NCBI RefSeq assembly: GCF_900215205.1
Contig: NZ_OBDY01000026.1
Location: forward strand, 1 to 64,000
DNA: 64,000 nucleotides
Source: Paractinoplanes atraurantiacus
Lineage (GTDB): Bacteria; Actinomycetota; Actinomycetes; Mycobacteriales; Micromonosporaceae
Reading direction: 5' to 3'
Shown here: piece after piece, positions 1 through 8,759 of the stretch
How the letters are laid out: the number at the start of each line of letters is the position of its first letter
Numbering within the stretch: position 1 is the first letter of the stretch
The notes under the pieces: generated by a model
Told to the model about the DNA's origin: nothing
What the model saw: only the letters and a program-made list of their open reading frames with translations
Databases searched by the model: none
Program-made: the position numbers and the translations under genes

Positions 1-2
1 TG

Positions 3-305
3 CCGACCCACTTGAAACGGTCTCTGACCTGGGACCAGGGCCGGGAAATGGCGTTACACCACCAATTCAGCACCGCTTCCGGCATGCCAGTCTATTTCTG
101 CGATCCTCACTCGCCCTGGCAACGCGGCTCGAACGAGAACACCAACGGCTTACTACGCCAATACTTTCCTAAAGGCACTGACCTCAGCTCACACAGCCCG
201 CAGCACCTCGCCGCGGTGGCTGTCGAACTCAACGGCAGACCCCGCAAAACCCTTGGCTGGGACACCCCGGCTGAACGCCTCGCTACACTCCTGACCAGTA
301 AATAA
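3..305 (+). pseudogene. IS30-family transposase, C-terminal part (cut by window edge)
   Basis: This is the C-terminal end of a DDE transposase of the IS30 type. The frame is open to the left edge of the window, so the gene starts outside it. Visible features are [21 protein letters not shown], whose Glu lies where the catalytic Glu of the IS30 DDE triad sits, and the family ending [17 protein letters not shown]. The stop is TAA at 303-305. The first two catalytic Asp residues cannot be seen. Whether the complete copy is functional cannot be judged here. It sits directly left of an IS256 insertion, so this side of the window is a mobile-element cluster. Confidence 0.85.
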
Positions 306-455
306 ACCAAGAGTGTTGCAACCACTCCTAGAATCCGCCAACCCCAGTTGCGTCATAAACCATTATCCCGCAACTCGGAGATCGAAGACAACAAAACGAT
401 CATGCCACTCGAATAGCCCAGGAAGACGGCTACGCAATACATTTCTCGGCCAGCG
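306..455. other. Intergenic remnant between IS30 and IS256 elements
   Basis: This stretch holds no supportable gene. Its base composition is close to 50 percent GC, lower than the rest of the window, which fits transferred or mobile DNA. The part from 313 to 339 (GTGTTGCAACCACTCC then AGAATCCGCC) looks like the right end of the IS30 element, because a related string recurs at 3624-3647. The last eight bases (448-455, GGCCAGCG) are the left target duplication of the IS256 element. Confidence 0.5.
448..455. repeat. IS256 target duplication, left copy (GGCCAGCG)
   Basis: An 8-bp direct repeat identical to 3540-3547. It abuts the first base of the IS256 left inverted repeat. The pair fixes the element boundaries and shows that the insertion was a simple transposition. 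Confidence 0.9.
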
Positions 456-1109
456 GGGACCGTGCCAGGAGCGGTGTTTCCGGCCCGACACGCCGGGCTG
501 AGGTCGGGCGAGATGGGCACCGTGAGTGATGACATCGAACGTTATGAGTCGACGGAAGAAGACCGAGGGTGACGGGCGGCAGCTGTCGCCTGAGCAGGCC
601 GCCGCGGCGGCGATGGTGGCCGAGGCCAAGGCCCGCGGACTGGAACTAACCGGCCCGAACGGCTTGTTGAAGCTGTTCACCAAGAATGTTCTCGAGACGG
701 CGTTGAACGAGGAGATGACCGAGCATCTCGGTCATGAGAAGAACCAGGCCGATCCGGGCCGTGAGTCGACGAATGTGCGTAACGGCAGCCGGGGTAAGAC
801 GGTGATCTCTGACGCGGCGGGCGAGGTGCGCATCGCTGTGCCGCGTGATAGGGACGCGACATTCGAACCGCAGATCGTGAAGAAACGGCAACGCCGGCTG
901 ACCGAGGTCGACGAGATCGTCCTGTCGTTGCATGCGAAAGGAATGACGACCGGGAAGATCTCCGCGCATTTCGCGGAGATCTACGGGGCGTCGGTGTCGA
1001 AGGAAACGATCTCCCGGATCACCGACAAGGTCGTCGCGGAGATGACCGAATGGTCAACGAGGCCCCTCGACGCGGTTTATGTGGCGGTGTTCATCGACGC
1101 CATCATGGT

Positions 1110-1118
1110 CAAGGTTCG
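1110..1118. repeat. ISL3 target duplication, left copy (CAAGGTTCG)
   Basis: A direct repeat matching 2789-2797. It lies inside the IS256 transposase frame, and removing one copy plus the ISL3 element restores that frame. Confidence 0.88.
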
Positions 1119-2788
1119 GCTCTGTCGCCGGTTGTGTGAAGCCGATCAGTGCGCGAGTAGGACGCGTTTGCGGAGTAGGTCGAGGCCGGCGCGGCCGAAC
1201 ATCTGCCGTTTGATCATCTTGAGGCGGTTGATGTTGCCTTCGACCGGGCCGGAACTGTGCGGCAGGGTCAGCCCGTTGCGGACGGCGTCGAGGTCGCGGC
1301 GCAGGCCGCGAGCGAATCCGGCCAAGGCGGTGAGGGTGTCGTGTTCGACGACGGTGATCCATTCCTCGAGGCGGTCGCCGTGGCGGCCGGTCATCATGAT
1401 CGCGAAAGCGCGCACGTGTTTGACCAGCCGGTTCAGGTCACGTTGGCGGCTGCGGACATCACGCAGTTTGGCGGCGTCGCGGGGGTCGAGGTGGTCCGGG
1501 TGAGTCATAATCCATGAGGTCACCTGACGCACCGATGGTGGTTTCGGGCCTGGGTCCGGGGCGTGACCGCGACCGCGGCGGAAGCGCTGCAGGTAACGCT
1601 GGACGGCGAGTTCCCCGCCGGGATAGCCCTGTTGTTTGATCTCGCGGAACAGTTGAGTGGCGTTGCGTTCTCCTTCGTTCCAGCGCTGGTGCAGATAGGC
1701 GACATAGTCGTCGACCACGTGTGCGCGTTGCTCGGACACGGCGGTTAACTCGGCGGCAGTGGTGGCGTTCAGATATTTGCGGACCGTGGCGTGATGCAGG
1801 CCGAGTTTGCGGCCGATCGCCGACTTGTTCCACCCTTGAGACGCCAGTTCATGGACGATGGCGTGGTGCTCGCGAAGCCGAGTGACGATCTTAAGTTCCC
1901 TCATCGGCCGGACCTGGGCGGGCATGGTGTCGTCTGCGGGTGGCGCGGCGGGGGCGACGAGCCGGGCCCGATATGCGGTCACGGTCTTCTCGACGGCTTG
2001 GCCCAGGTTCTGCCAAAGGTGGAACCGGTCGGCGACCTGCAGCGCGTTCGGCGCGCCCAGCCTGGCGCCTTCGCCATAGCCGCCGGCTCGGTCCCGGCAG
2101 ATCACCTCGACTTCGGGATGTTGCCGCAACCATTCAGCGAGGCTATCCCCGTCGCGGCCATCGAATATGTCCACTGGCCGGTGGCTGTCCATATCGATCA
2201 GCACAGTGCCGTAATGACGTCCCCTGCGGAACGCGAAATCGTCGACGCCGATCACAGTAATCGGCGTCTTCGGCGGATCCTGCAACGCCTTAACCAGCCG
2301 CAACAACGTGTCACGGCCCGCCGCCGAGCCGATGAGCGACGCCAGCCGGGAACCGGCCCGGCCGGCCAGCGCGAGACCGATCTGCGTCAGCATGGCTTTC
2401 AAACCGGCCGTCAGCCGCGCATGCGGCATGGTCAGTCCCTCGACCTGTTCGGCGAAGGTCTTTGCCGGGCAAGCGGTGTTGTCACAACGGAACCGCCGGA
2501 TCTGCACCCGCAGCAGCACCGCCATCCCAGCCACGGCGACGTCTCGCAGCCGCCGTTGATACTGCCCATGAACCCGACTCGACGGCTGCCGGCACTTTCC
2601 GCACCGCGCGGTCGCTGCCCGGACCCGAGCTGAGAGCACCACCACGCCGTCAAGCTGCTCAACAGCCTCGATCGACAGACCCGACAGATGCGGCAACAAC
2701 TGCTCCACAAGCGAACACAGCGGACATGATCAACGAAGCTGTGGTTCGGGTGACGGAACCGTCCACATCACAAGATCAGCGACAGAGC
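1119..2788 (-). mobile_element. ISL3-family insertion sequence inside the IS256 transposase
   Basis: A 1.67-kb element with terminal inverted repeats GCTCTGTCGC at 1119-1128 and its complement at 2779-2788. The direct repeat CAAGGTTCG flanks it at 1110-1118 and 2789-2797. ISL3 elements normally duplicate 8 bp, so one of the nine matching bases is probably part of the element or chance; the boundary is uncertain by one base. It carries a single full-length transposase on the minus strand. It is the younger of the two insertions at this site. Confidence 0.93.
1146..2708 (-). CDS. ISL3-family transposase
   Basis: A 520-residue DDE transposase. The N-terminal region (about 30-100) has the Cys-rich zinc-binding pattern of the family (CGKCRQ, then CDNTACPAKTF). 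The core follows with IGVDDFAFRRG (first Asp), CRDRAGGYGEG and DRFHLWQNLG, then an inserted helix-turn-helix region (WNKSAIGRKLGLHHATVRKYL), and ends with SSGPVEGNINRLKMIKRQ (catalytic Glu) followed by MFGRAGLDLLRKR. Length and order are complete, so it may be active. The start is GTG at 2708 with no clear ribosome site. The gene fills nearly the whole element, and its expression would be independent of the split IS256 gene. Confidence 0.92.
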   Translation of the reverse strand: MEQLLPHLSGLSIEAVEQLDGVVVLSARVRAATARCGKCRQPSSRVHGQYQRRLRDVAVAGMAVLLRVQIRRFRCDNTACPAKTFAEQVEGLTMPHARLTAGLKAMLTQIGLALAGRAGSRLASLIGSAAGRDTLLRLVKALQDPPKTPITVIGVDDFAFRRGRHYGTVLIDMDSHRPVDIFDGRDGDSLAEWLRQHPEVEVICRDRAGGYGEGARLGAPNALQVADRFHLWQNLGQAVEKTVTAYRARLVAPAAPPADDTMPAQVRPMRELKIVTRLREHHAIVHELASQGWNKSAIGRKLGLHHATVRKYLNATTAAELTAVSEQRAHVVDDYVAYLHQRWNEGERNATQLFREIKQQGYPGGELAVQRYLQRFRRGRGHAPDPGPKPPSVRQVTSWIMTHPDHLDPRDAAKLRDVRSRQRDLNRLVKHVRAFAIMMTGRHGDRLEEWITVVEHDTLTALAGFARGLRRDLDAVRNGLTLPHSSGPVEGNINRLKMIKRQMFGRAGLDLLRKRVLLAH

Positions 2789-2797
2789 CAAGGTTCG
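2789..2797. repeat. ISL3 target duplication, right copy (CAAGGTTCG)
   Basis: Matches 1110-1118. The IS256 transposase frame resumes at 2790 with Lys-Val-Arg. Confidence 0.88.
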
Positions 2798-3539
2798 GGA
2801 GGGTCAGGTCGCCAACCGGCCTATCTACGCGGCCATCGGGGTCACCGTGGACGGCCATAAGGACGTGCTGGGGTTGTGGGCGGGCTCCGGCGGTGAGGGC
2901 GCCAAGTTCTGGATGAGCGTCCTGGTCGATCTGAAGAACCGCGGCGTGCGCGATGTGTTCTTCGTCGTCTGCGACGGCCTGAAAGGACTCCCGGACACGG
3001 TCGAGGCGCTGTGGCCGGAAGCGATCGTGCAAACCTGCATCATTCATTTGATCCGGAACACGTTCCGGCTCACCTCACGGGCCGACGGCGACGCGATCAA
3101 ACGCGATATCAAACCGATCTATACGGCGGTCAACGCCGACGCGGCTTTGGCTGCGTTGGACGAGCTTGATGAGAAATGGGGCAGTAAATACCGGGCGATG
3201 ATCCGCCTGTGGCGTAACGCGTGGACCGAGTTCATTCCGTTCCTCGATTACTACGTCGAGATCCGCCGGGTGATCTGTTCGACGAACGCGATCGAATCGT
3301 TGAACGCCCGTTACCGGCGGGCCGTTCGGGCCCGTGGGCATTTCCCGAGCGAGCAGGCCGCTCTGAAATGCCTGTACCTTGTGACTCGCAGCCTGGACCC
3401 GACCGGGGCCGGCCGCGCCCGATGGACGATGCGGTGGAAGGCCGTGATCAACGCCTTCGCCATCACCTTCGGTGACCGCTGGCCGGCCGCCGAAACCTAC
3501 TAACCGAACAGCCGGAAACACCGATCTTGGAACGGACCC

Positions 3540-3547
3540 GGCCAGCG
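3540..3547. repeat. IS256 target duplication, right copy (GGCCAGCG)
   Basis: Identical to 448-455. It directly follows the last base of the IS256 right inverted repeat. Confidence 0.9.
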
Positions 3548-4063
3548 ATATAGCGGGTCAGGACTGCTCTATTGGCGAAGGCGCTGTGACCGTGTCGATA
3601 AGCTTGGGCAGTCACTCACCTGGTGTGTTGCGACCGTCTGAATCCGCCCGGGGACGGCCGCGGCCCAGGTCAAGTACGGTCAGGGCGGTCGTCGGCGACT
3701 GCGATCCATGGAGCCGGAGACGCGTTGCCCCGAAGCAGCAGCTGGACCGAGGCCAAGGATGCGCCCGCGAGTTTGATCAGGGCCATGGTGGCCGCGCAGG
3801 GCAAGGATGACGGCGATGCCAATGAACGGCCCGGGCAGGGCGCCGAAGCCGGTGCTGGGAGCGGCGTGACGATGATGCCGCAGGCGATGCCGGAGATGCC
3901 CGAGCTGAGCAGGCGCCGGCGCAGCGCCAGCCGAGGTGGGCTGTTGCTCCGTGCCCACCACAGCAACCTTCGGGTGGCTGCGGGTTGGGGAAGGCGGACG
4001 GGTGCACCGCCACGAAGGTCGTGCCGCATCATGTGCCTTTGCCTTAGCGGCGCGGGCGCCGCG
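3548..4063. other. Gene-poor region with possible decayed membrane-protein relic
   Basis: About 500 bases right of the IS256 duplication without an intact gene. At 3624-3647 a string (GTGTTGCGACCGTCTGAATC then CGCC) resembles the presumed IS30 end at 313-339, suggesting a lost IS30 copy. On the minus strand between about 3680 and 3930, hydrophobic stretches alternate between two frames (ISGIACGIIVTP in one, GFGALPGPFIGIAVILALRG in the next, MALIKLAGASLASVQLLLRG back in the first). This looks like a frameshifted integral-membrane gene, but I cannot name a family. Confidence 0.35.
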
Positions 4064-4105
4064 ACCGCTGACGCCGCGCGCGGGGTGGTGCGCGGCGTCA
4101 GCGGT
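4064..4105 (-). terminator. Strong stem-loop terminator of the glycosidase operon
   Basis: A 16-bp perfect stem (ACCGCTGACGCCGCGC and its complement at 4090-4105) with a 10-base loop, 24 bases past the stop codon of the minus-strand glycosidase gene. There is no T-run, as is common for actinobacterial terminators. Confidence 0.8.
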
Positions 4106-4128
4106 GTCGAGCAGTTCTCCGGCGGGCG

Positions 4129-7100
4129 TCAGCTGAAGGCCTTCACCTCCAGGAGGCCGACCGAGGCGGTGCCGCTGGTCAGGGCGACCCTCAACCGTGT
4201 CGTGCTGATCTGGCCGAAGGTCACCTGGTTGTACTGGTTGGCGGCGGTCGGGTAGCCGCTGGCCGAGGGGACGTCGGCGTAGGCCGTGCCGGTCCAGTAC
4301 TGGAGCTTCCAGGAAGCCGGCAGGTCTATGCCCTGGCCGTCGTCGAAGAAGTAGACCTGGGCCGAGCGCAAGGTCTGCGCGGCCGGCCACGTGAGCTCGG
4401 CCCACTGCTCGCCCTGGTTGGGCCAGGTGCCCCAGCGCGGGTTCACCGTGTCGTTCGAGGATGGCGGGTCTATGCCGTCGTTGATGGCGGCGACGCTTTC
4501 CCACGATGAGGTGTACGAGGCGGTGGGCGTGGCCGCCGTGGCCAGGTTGCCCGTGGGTGGCACCACCACGCCTCGCTGGTACAGCTTCAGCTCGGTCAGT
4601 CCGGTCTTCGCGGTGCCGGTGGGCTGGGTGAATTGGACGCGGAGACGAGACGTACTCACCGGGGTGAAGTTGACTTTGTTGTAGTTGGCTTGTGGGGTGC
4701 CGGGCGACTTCACCTGGGAGGCCGCGGCGACCCAGGCCGTGCCGTTCCAGTACTGGACCGTGTAGGCCGCCGGCGGGCGGTAGCGGTTGGTGGCGCGGTC
4801 GTGGCGGAAGTACAAGCGAGCCTCGTCGACCGTCTTGGCCGAGCCGAAGTTCACCTCGTACCAGTCGGTGGCGTTGGTGCTGCCGTACGAACCCCACAGC
4901 GGTGCGTTGGTCGGTAGGCCGTCGATCGCGCCCGCCGTCGTGGTGCCGGAGGTCGTGTACGACGCCGTGGCGGTGGAACCGGCGGCCAGGTTGGCCGTGT
5001 CGGAGGTGAGGTCGACGCCGGCCTTGGCGAAGATGTCGACCACGCGGGCACTGCTCTGCACCACGTTCGGCGGCGCCTGCAACGACGGGAAGGCCGCGCT
5101 GTAGGTGGCCGCGACGTTCACGGCGCCGGTCGCCGGGTTGTAGACGAACGGGGTGAGCCGGTCGAGGGTGACGACCCGCGTCCCGTTCAGATAGATGGAG
5201 TAGCCCTGCGGCACGCCGGCGTAGCGGGTGACGCCGTCGGCCGGGTCGTCCCAGACGATCGACAGGTCGGCGTTGCGGTAGCGCAGGTTGTTGACCGCGA
5301 AATGCGACCAGCCGATGTTGATCGGGGACAGCTCGATCTGGTTGTCGTTGCGCGGGCGCAGGCCGGCCACGTCCTCGATGATGGTCCAGTTGCTGCTGCC
5401 GAGGATGTTGTGGTGGATCCAGGAGCGATAGGTGATGGCGCTGCCGTTCCAGTCGGCCCAGAACTCGTTGGCGTCGGGATAGGCCGTGTTGCCGTTGATG
5501 TACTGCGCCCAGGCGTTCCAGTAGAGCAGTTTCTTGTAGTCCTCGGCCGTCATCCACGAGTTCGGATAGTTGCGCAGCACCGACGAGTAGAGCCGGAACT
5601 GCACGGTCGAGTTGATGGTCGAGAAGTTGTTGCTGCCGGTGGCCGAGGCCGCCTTGTCCTTCTGGTTCGCCGTGTAGAACGGGAAGACCGGGTATTCGGC
5701 CGGGTCGGCGAACAGCCGCAGCGCTTCGCGGTACTGCGCGGTGTTGGGCATCAGGCCGACGGCGTACGGGTAATAGTTGTTGATTTCCTTCCAGGGCACG
5801 TGGGTGTTGGTCGCGACGTGCTTGTGCTCGAGCAGTTGCCGCGACGGGTTCCACAAAGTCGTGACGACACCGTTCTGGATGCGGTCGGCCAGCGTCTGCA
5901 TCTCGGTCGTCTTCGCGGAATCACCGAGCATCGAGTACGCCTGACGGGCGGCGTTCGCGGCGGTCCACACATAGGCGGTCTCGGCCCGGTCGAGGTTTCC
6001 GGCCCGCCAGTGGAAGGACACGGCGTCGGCGTCGTTGCCGGTCATCGCGCCCCAGTCGTATTCGATGACGCCGTTGTTGTTGGTGTCGTAGGTGGCGAGC
6101 TGGCCCTTGGCGTCACCCTCGGCGTAGCGGGCGAAGTTGCGCAGCATGGCCGGCTGGCCGCCGTGGATCTGATAGGCGCGCCACGCGGCCTCGGCGATGT
6201 ACTGGGTGTACGAGTTCGACCAGTTCTCCGGGTCGCCGGGATTGTCGACGAAGCGGCCGTTGGCCGAGTACTGCCCGACGGCCAGATAGGGCCCGTACGA
6301 GTATTCGGCGCCGCGCAGGTACTTCAGGTCGTCGATGTGCATCGGCTGGGTCAGCGCGATCGCGTTGTTGTATCCGGTGACGCCCTCGATGGACTGCGGG
6401 AACTGGAAGTCCTGCCCGGGGATGTCGGCGTCGAGGTGGTTGAAGCGCATCAGCCACCAGCGGTAGTAGATGTTCTTCTTGATGGCGGCGTCGGGCACGT
6501 CGATGTACGGGACGTTGTCGGCCCACCATTTGTTGTATTCGCGCACGTGGACCGCGAAGGCGTCGGCGGCCGTCCGCGCCCGGTAGGCGTCGTATTCCGT
6601 ACGGGACTGGGGAATCTCGTTGGCCACGAACCCGAGTTGCACCTTGACCGTGACGGTCTGGCCGGCCGCGACGGTGACCGACCTGGTCAGCGTGCCGCCG
6701 GCGGCGGTGAAACCGTCGCCCGAGAAGCGGGGATAAAGCGTGGTGAGGTTGTTCTTCACGGCCCGGGTGCCGGTCAGCTCGGTGCCGCTGACCGTTGTCG
6801 CGTAGGGCGAGGTCGCGTTCAACGAAACAGTGGCCGAGGCGGTGCCGGTGTTGACCACGGCCACGTTGGTCACCAGCACGTTGTTGGCGGTGATGAATTT
6901 GGTGACGTCGAGCCGGATCGAGCCACTTCCGGTGTGCACGCTGCGCCAATGACTGGGGGTCTGCCGGCGTTGCGCGGGCTGTTCGGTGAAGGTGCCCGGT
7001 GAGGCGGTGATGGCGTACGCGTTCTGGCTGCTGATGTTGTCCCAATAGGCGGCGTTGCCGCCGAAGCCGATGACCGACGGATTGTGGGTATACATGAACG

Positions 7101-7371
7101 CCGCCCGGCCCCGGGTCATCAGCCAGGTGCCGGCCGGGTCGTTGCCGGTGCGGGCCAGAAGCCGGTCCATCCAGAAATCGGTGCCGGACGCCTCGGCGTC
7201 GTAAATGGCCCGCATGGTGTCGCCGGTCGAATAGCCGACGGGCGGGGCGGGGATCGACGAGGCGCCGCTGAAGGTGGGATAACCGATGGTCTGCGCGGCC
7301 TGGGCCGGGGCGGAGAGACACGTCGAAACCAGAATCAGGCCCATGCTGTACGCGATCAGGCGGCGCTTCAT
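4129..7371 (-). CDS. Secreted MGH1-like (alpha/alpha)6 glycoside hydrolase with discoidin-type modules
   Basis: A 1080-residue secreted enzyme. Residues 1-27 are a Sec signal (basic start, hydrophobic core, AQAAQT cleavage region). Next come a beta-rich N-terminal region and a helical glycosidase core of the MGH1-like type (for example NIYYRWWLMRFNHLD, SIEGVTGYNNAIAL, DWGAMTGNDADAVSFHWRAGNLD, PDANEFWADWNGS). Two beta-sandwich galactose-binding-like modules follow, at about 690-850 and 900-1080. The last module closely resembles the C-terminus of the upstream GH43 protein (shared DDxQGIDLPAS core). ATG at 7371 overlaps the GH43 stop as ATGA, so translation is coupled. The likely substrate is an arabinose- or rhamnose-containing plant polysaccharide; the exact GH family is not resolved. 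A LacI-type repressor probably controls it. Confidence 0.82.
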   Translation of the reverse strand: MKRRLIAYSMGLILVSTCLSAPAQAAQTIGYPTFSGASSIPAPPVGYSTGDTMRAIYDAEASGTDFWMDRLLARTGNDPAGTWLMTRGRAAFMYTHNPSVIGFGGNAAYWDNISSQNAYAITASPGTFTEQPAQRRQTPSHWRSVHTGSGSIRLDVTKFITANNVLVTNVAVVNTGTASATVSLNATSPYATTVSGTELTGTRAVKNNLTTLYPRFSGDGFTAAGGTLTRSVTVAAGQTVTVKVQLGFVANEIPQSRTEYDAYRARTAADAFAVHVREYNKWWADNVPYIDVPDAAIKKNIYYRWWLMRFNHLDADIPGQDFQFPQSIEGVTGYNNAIALTQPMHIDDLKYLRGAEYSYGPYLAVGQYSANGRFVDNPGDPENWSNSYTQYIAEAAWRAYQIHGGQPAMLRNFARYAEGDAKGQLATYDTNNNGVIEYDWGAMTGNDADAVSFHWRAGNLDRAETAYVWTAANAARQAYSMLGDSAKTTEMQTLADRIQNGVVTTLWNPSRQLLEHKHVATNTHVPWKEINNYYPYAVGLMPNTAQYREALRLFADPAEYPVFPFYTANQKDKAASATGSNNFSTINSTVQFRLYSSVLRNYPNSWMTAEDYKKLLYWNAWAQYINGNTAYPDANEFWADWNGSAITYRSWIHHNILGSSNWTIIEDVAGLRPRNDNQIELSPINIGWSHFAVNNLRYRNADLSIVWDDPADGVTRYAGVPQGYSIYLNGTRVVTLDRLTPFVYNPATGAVNVAATYSAAFPSLQAPPNVVQSSARVVDIFAKAGVDLTSDTANLAAGSTATASYTTSGTTTAGAIDGLPTNAPLWGSYGSTNATDWYEVNFGSAKTVDEARLYFRHDRATNRYRPPAAYTVQYWNGTAWVAAASQVKSPGTPQANYNKVNFTPVSTSRLRVQFTQPTGTAKTGLTELKLYQRGVVVPPTGNLATAATPTASYTSSWESVAAINDGIDPPSSNDTVNPRWGTWPNQGEQWAELTWPAAQTLRSAQVYFFDDGQGIDLPASWKLQYWTGTAYADVPSASGYPTAANQYNQVTFGQISTTRLRVALTSGTASVGLLEVKAFS

Positions 7372-8741
7372 TGCAGGGACGCCTTCCACTCGAGAATGCC
7401 GGTCGAGTAACCCGTGCGGGAGGTGAAGTTCAGGCGGAGCCGGGTCGTGCTGATGGTGCTGAACGACATCTGGTTCTCGGTGTTGCCGGCGACGCCACAC
7501 GCTGATGCGCCGGGTACTGCGACGTAGGCGCTGCCGTTCCAATACTGGGGCTGGCACGAGGCGGGCAGGTCGATGCCCTGGTCGTCGTCGAACCAATAGA
7601 CGGAGCTTCGGTTCAGCGACTGGGCGGTCGGCCATGCGTACTCCACCCACTGCGTGCCCTGCTGCGGCCAGTTCCCGTAGGCCAGGTTGGAGCGGTCGGC
7701 CGAGTTGGCGGGAGTGCCTCCGTTGTTGACGGCGCTCAGATTCTCCCAGGGCGAGACATAAGACGTAGTGACCGTGGGCGAAGCGCCCCGCGTGGGGATG
7801 ACCCGCTGAATGGTGCCGTCGGCGTTGAAATACAGCTTGTCGATCGCCACCGAGCGGCGGAAATTGCCGCCGCCGGGCGCGTCGGCGGTGTGGTAGACGA
7901 GGTACGACTGGCCGTTCAGCTCGGCGATTCCCGCGTGGTTGGTGGTCGAGGAGACCTGCCCGAGCACGATTCCACGGTGTGTCCACGGTCCCAGGGGATT
8001 CGTCGCGGTCGCGTACCGCTGGCACGCGTAGTTCGAGTTCGTGACGCAGCCGTTGGTGTCGTTGGCGGCGTACATCATGTAATAAAGCCCGTTGCGTTTG
8101 AACATCCACGGGGCCTCCCAGTAATTGGTGAGCCCCTGCGGCGTGACGACCGAGCCGACCGTGTCGATCATGTTGGCGGCCAGTTTGACCGCGCGCGGCG
8201 CCCAATAGCCGCCCCAGTACATGTAGGCCTGGCCGTCGTCGTCCACGAAGACCGTCGGGTCGATGTTGAGCCCCGACGAGTTGGCCGTGCTGTCGCTGAT
8301 CAGCGGGCCGCCCTTGGCGTCGGTGAACGGGCCGAGCGGGCTGTCGCCGACCGCGACGCCGATGTTCATCCAGCCCGCGCCGTTCCCGTTCACCGACGTG
8401 TACCAGTAGTACTTGCCGTTGCGCGGCTCGACCTCGCCCGCCCAGGCGTCGGCGCCGGCCCACGGGAACGTCCCGATGTTCGCCTTCGCGCCCTGGTCGG
8501 TGAAGTTCTGCGCGTCGGTCGAGGTGAGCACATGCCATTCGCGCATCACGAAGTTGTTCGTCCCGGCGGGTGCCTCGTCGCGGCCGGCGTAGACGTACAG
8601 CGTGCTGCCGACCACGAGCGGGGCCGGATCGGCGGTGTAGATGCTGGTGATGACCGGATTGGCGGCCCGGACCGGGGTGGCCACGGCGGCGATCGCCGTG
8701 ATCACCCCGCAGGCCGCGGCCGCCCACCTTCTGACTGACAT
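7368..8741 (-). CDS. Secreted GH43-family glycosidase (arabinofuranosidase / xylosidase type)
   Basis: A 457-residue secreted five-bladed beta-propeller enzyme. Residues 1-26 form a signal peptide ending TPVRA. Expected GH43 residues are visible: the general-base Asp in SIYTADPAPLV, the pKa-tuning Asp in LNIDPTVFVDDDG, and the acid Glu in NYWEAPWMFKRNGLYYMMYAA. After about residue 325 comes a beta-sandwich module with the WFDDDQGIDLPAS motif, duplicated in the downstream enzyme but here holding an extra Cys pair (PASCQPQ and ASACGVAG). The start at 8741 has GGAGG seven bases upstream. It is the second gene of the operon, 18 bp after the protease gene and coupled by ATGA to the next glycosidase. 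The substrate is inferred to be arabinan or arabinoxylan side chains. Confidence 0.88.
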   Translation of the reverse strand: MSVRRWAAAACGVITAIAAVATPVRAANPVITSIYTADPAPLVVGSTLYVYAGRDEAPAGTNNFVMREWHVLTSTDAQNFTDQGAKANIGTFPWAGADAWAGEVEPRNGKYYWYTSVNGNGAGWMNIGVAVGDSPLGPFTDAKGGPLISDSTANSSGLNIDPTVFVDDDGQAYMYWGGYWAPRAVKLAANMIDTVGSVVTPQGLTNYWEAPWMFKRNGLYYMMYAANDTNGCVTNSNYACQRYATATNPLGPWTHRGIVLGQVSSTTNHAGIAELNGQSYLVYHTADAPGGGNFRRSVAIDKLYFNADGTIQRVIPTRGASPTVTTSYVSPWENLSAVNNGGTPANSADRSNLAYGNWPQQGTQWVEYAWPTAQSLNRSSVYWFDDDQGIDLPASCQPQYWNGSAYVAVPGASACGVAGNTENQMSFSTISTTRLRLNFTSRTGYSTGILEWKASLQ

Positions 8742-8759
8742 GTGCGCCTCCGTGAGTGC

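Larger units (their letters stand above)
526..3503 (+). pseudogene. IS256-family transposase, disrupted by ISL3 insertion
   Basis: The reading frame runs from 526 to the ISL3 junction at 1118 and resumes in register at 2790-3503. The two halves join at MVKVR / KVREGQ once one copy of the duplicated target is removed. The reconstructed protein is about 425 residues and carries the IS256 DDE residues: Asp in VFIDAIMVKV just before the break, Asp in VVCDGLKGLP and Glu in STNAIESLNARYRRA. GTG at 526, ATG at 529 and ATG at 544 are all possible starts. The 5' half now reads into ISL3 sequence and ends in unrelated residues. Apart from the insertion the frame is clean, so the disruption is probably recent. 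Confidence 0.93.
456..3539 (+). mobile_element. IS256-family insertion sequence, interrupted by an ISL3 element
   Basis: The element is bounded by imperfect terminal inverted repeats of about 29 bp: 456-484 begins GGGACCGTGCCAGGAG and the complement of 3511-3539 begins GGGTCCGTTCCAAGAT, and both end in CGGTGTTTCCGGC. An exact 8-bp direct repeat GGCCAGCG flanks it at 448-455 and 3540-3547, as expected for IS256-type target duplication. Without the inserted ISL3 copy the element is about 1.4 kb, normal for the family. It is dead as an autonomous element because its transposase gene is split, but its ends look intact and might be moved by a transposase supplied in trans. Confidence 0.93.

Noticed and set aside
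3680-5854. Long minus-strand open frame of 724 codons
   Set aside because: It is an antisense-like shadow of the glycosidase gene: Arg/His/Pro-rich, no domain, and it overlaps the real gene in another frame.
5302-7002. Plus-strand open frame of 566 codons opposite the MGH1-like glycosidase
   Set aside because: It is a Val/Gly/Arg-rich shadow of the true minus-strand gene, without ribosome site or motifs.
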